Position numbers and translations under genes: made by a program. Under the pieces are notes generated by a model. The model worked only from the letters and a program-made list of their open reading frames with translations. It had not been told where the DNA came from and searched no databases. A stretch of 64,000 nucleotides of DNA from Rhodoplanes tepidamans. GTDB taxonomy: Bacteria; Pseudomonadota; Alphaproteobacteria; Rhizobiales; Xanthobacteraceae. Below are positions 63,688 to 64,000 of this stretch, piece after piece (the stretch's first letter is position 1; the number at the start of each line of letters is the position of its first letter). The stretch covers positions 124,001-188,000 of the forward strand of contig NZ_JAUSUJ010000005.1 in NCBI RefSeq assembly GCF_030813915.1, in the 5' to 3' direction.

Positions 63688-64000
63688 ATGGCAACCTCTC
63701 CCGACCTCGCCTCCCAAATTCTCCGGTACAAGTCGTTGGTCGCCGCCGAGAGGGTCTTGCTGGGTTTGGCGGAGCTGCTGCCTCCGGGACCACGTCAACG
63801 CGCCGAGTGGCTCCGCATCAAATCGAACTTGGCCTTCCGGCGGTTCCAGCTCGCCCTGGTCGAGTACGTCGCCGGTGAACAAAAGGCGGGCTACAACCCC
63901 GAACAGCCGCGGGTTCCCGCCGGCAATCCGGATGGCGGCCAGTGGACCCGGGTGGCCGGCCCCTACTCGGGTCGCGGTCCAACGCGGCTTGGCGCGAATT
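63688..64000 (+). CDS. Protein with PAGNPDGGQWT linker, 3' end outside the window
   Basis: Starts MATSPDLASQILRYKSLVAA; about 104 residues are visible. An N-terminal helical part is followed by YNPEQPRVPAGNPDGGQWTR. This PRVPAGNPDGGQWT motif is frequent in Bradyrhizobium/Rhodopseudomonas proteins, often ahead of a variable C-terminal domain, including toxin-like ones. Its C-terminal domain is not in the window, so function is open. Confidence 0.7.
   Translation, partial: MATSPDLASQILRYKSLVAAERVLLGLAELLPPGPRQRAEWLRIKSNLAFRRFQLALVEYVAGEQKAGYNPEQPRVPAGNPDGGQWTRVAGPYSGRGPTRLGAN

Overview
The window is high-GC DNA carrying about fifty-five tightly packed genes. It reads as a chromosomal segment of an alphaproteobacterium of the Hyphomicrobiales (Rhodoplanes / Bradyrhizobium / Blastochloris-like). 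Supporting signs are an NdvA-type glucan exporter, a squalene-hopene cyclase, a GTTC-N7-GTTC SOS box of the alphaproteobacterial LexA type, a sigma-54 promoter on a cyanate operon, and many copies of the palindromic intergenic repeats common in that order. No rRNA, intact tRNA, CRISPR array, transposase or prophage was seen. The genus is an inference.

Layout. 1-5.4 kb: siderophore uptake locus (binding protein, esterase, TonB-dependent receptor, divergent AraC regulator). 5.7-10.2 kb: heavy-metal RND efflux pair. 10.6-12.1 kb: adenine deaminase and a small membrane protein. 12.4-16.9 kb: AcrAB/MexAB-type drug efflux pair. 17.4-23.5 kb: NdvA-like exporter, FeoAB iron uptake, CPA2 antiporter. 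24.0-28.2 kb: cyanate/nitrate ABC transporter plus cyanase behind a sigma-54 promoter, closed by a strong hairpin. 28.4-34.4 kb: two methyltransferases, a hypothetical protein, a TPR protein, a frameshifted TetR gene. 34.5-40.6 kb: TetR regulator, squalene-hopene cyclase, FmdB zinc ribbon, RecQ, extensin-like protein. 40.7-44.5 kb: orphan ABC permease/ATPase, metallo-beta-lactamase-fold hydrolase, ECF sigma factor behind a CRP-like dyad.

44.5-46.0 kb holds the most unusual locus. It is a three-gene minus-strand redox operon: thioredoxin, an AhpD/CMD-family protein with an in-frame TGA exactly where the second cysteine of a CxxC motif belongs, and a second AhpD/CMD paralogue lacking that motif. 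A hairpin placed and shaped like a bacterial SECIS element lies just after the TGA. The middle gene is therefore a strong candidate selenoprotein (C79-x-x-U82) rather than two short ORFs or a pseudogene.

46.2-50.8 kb: TRAP transporter with a UbiD decarboxylase. 51.5-54.2 kb: SOS-box-controlled pair of a DUF4130-UdgX protein and a radical SAM protein. 54.2-62.7 kb: a long minus-strand run of acyl-CoA and keto-acid genes (TctC binding protein, FabI, 3-hydroxyacyl-CoA dehydrogenase, MaoC, BKACE, sodium:solute symporter with a 44-residue partner, 3-hydroxybutyrate dehydrogenase) facing a GntR regulator. A four-unit 7-bp GATC array lies between the dehydrogenase and the regulator. The right edge cuts a gene with the PAGNPDGGQWT motif.
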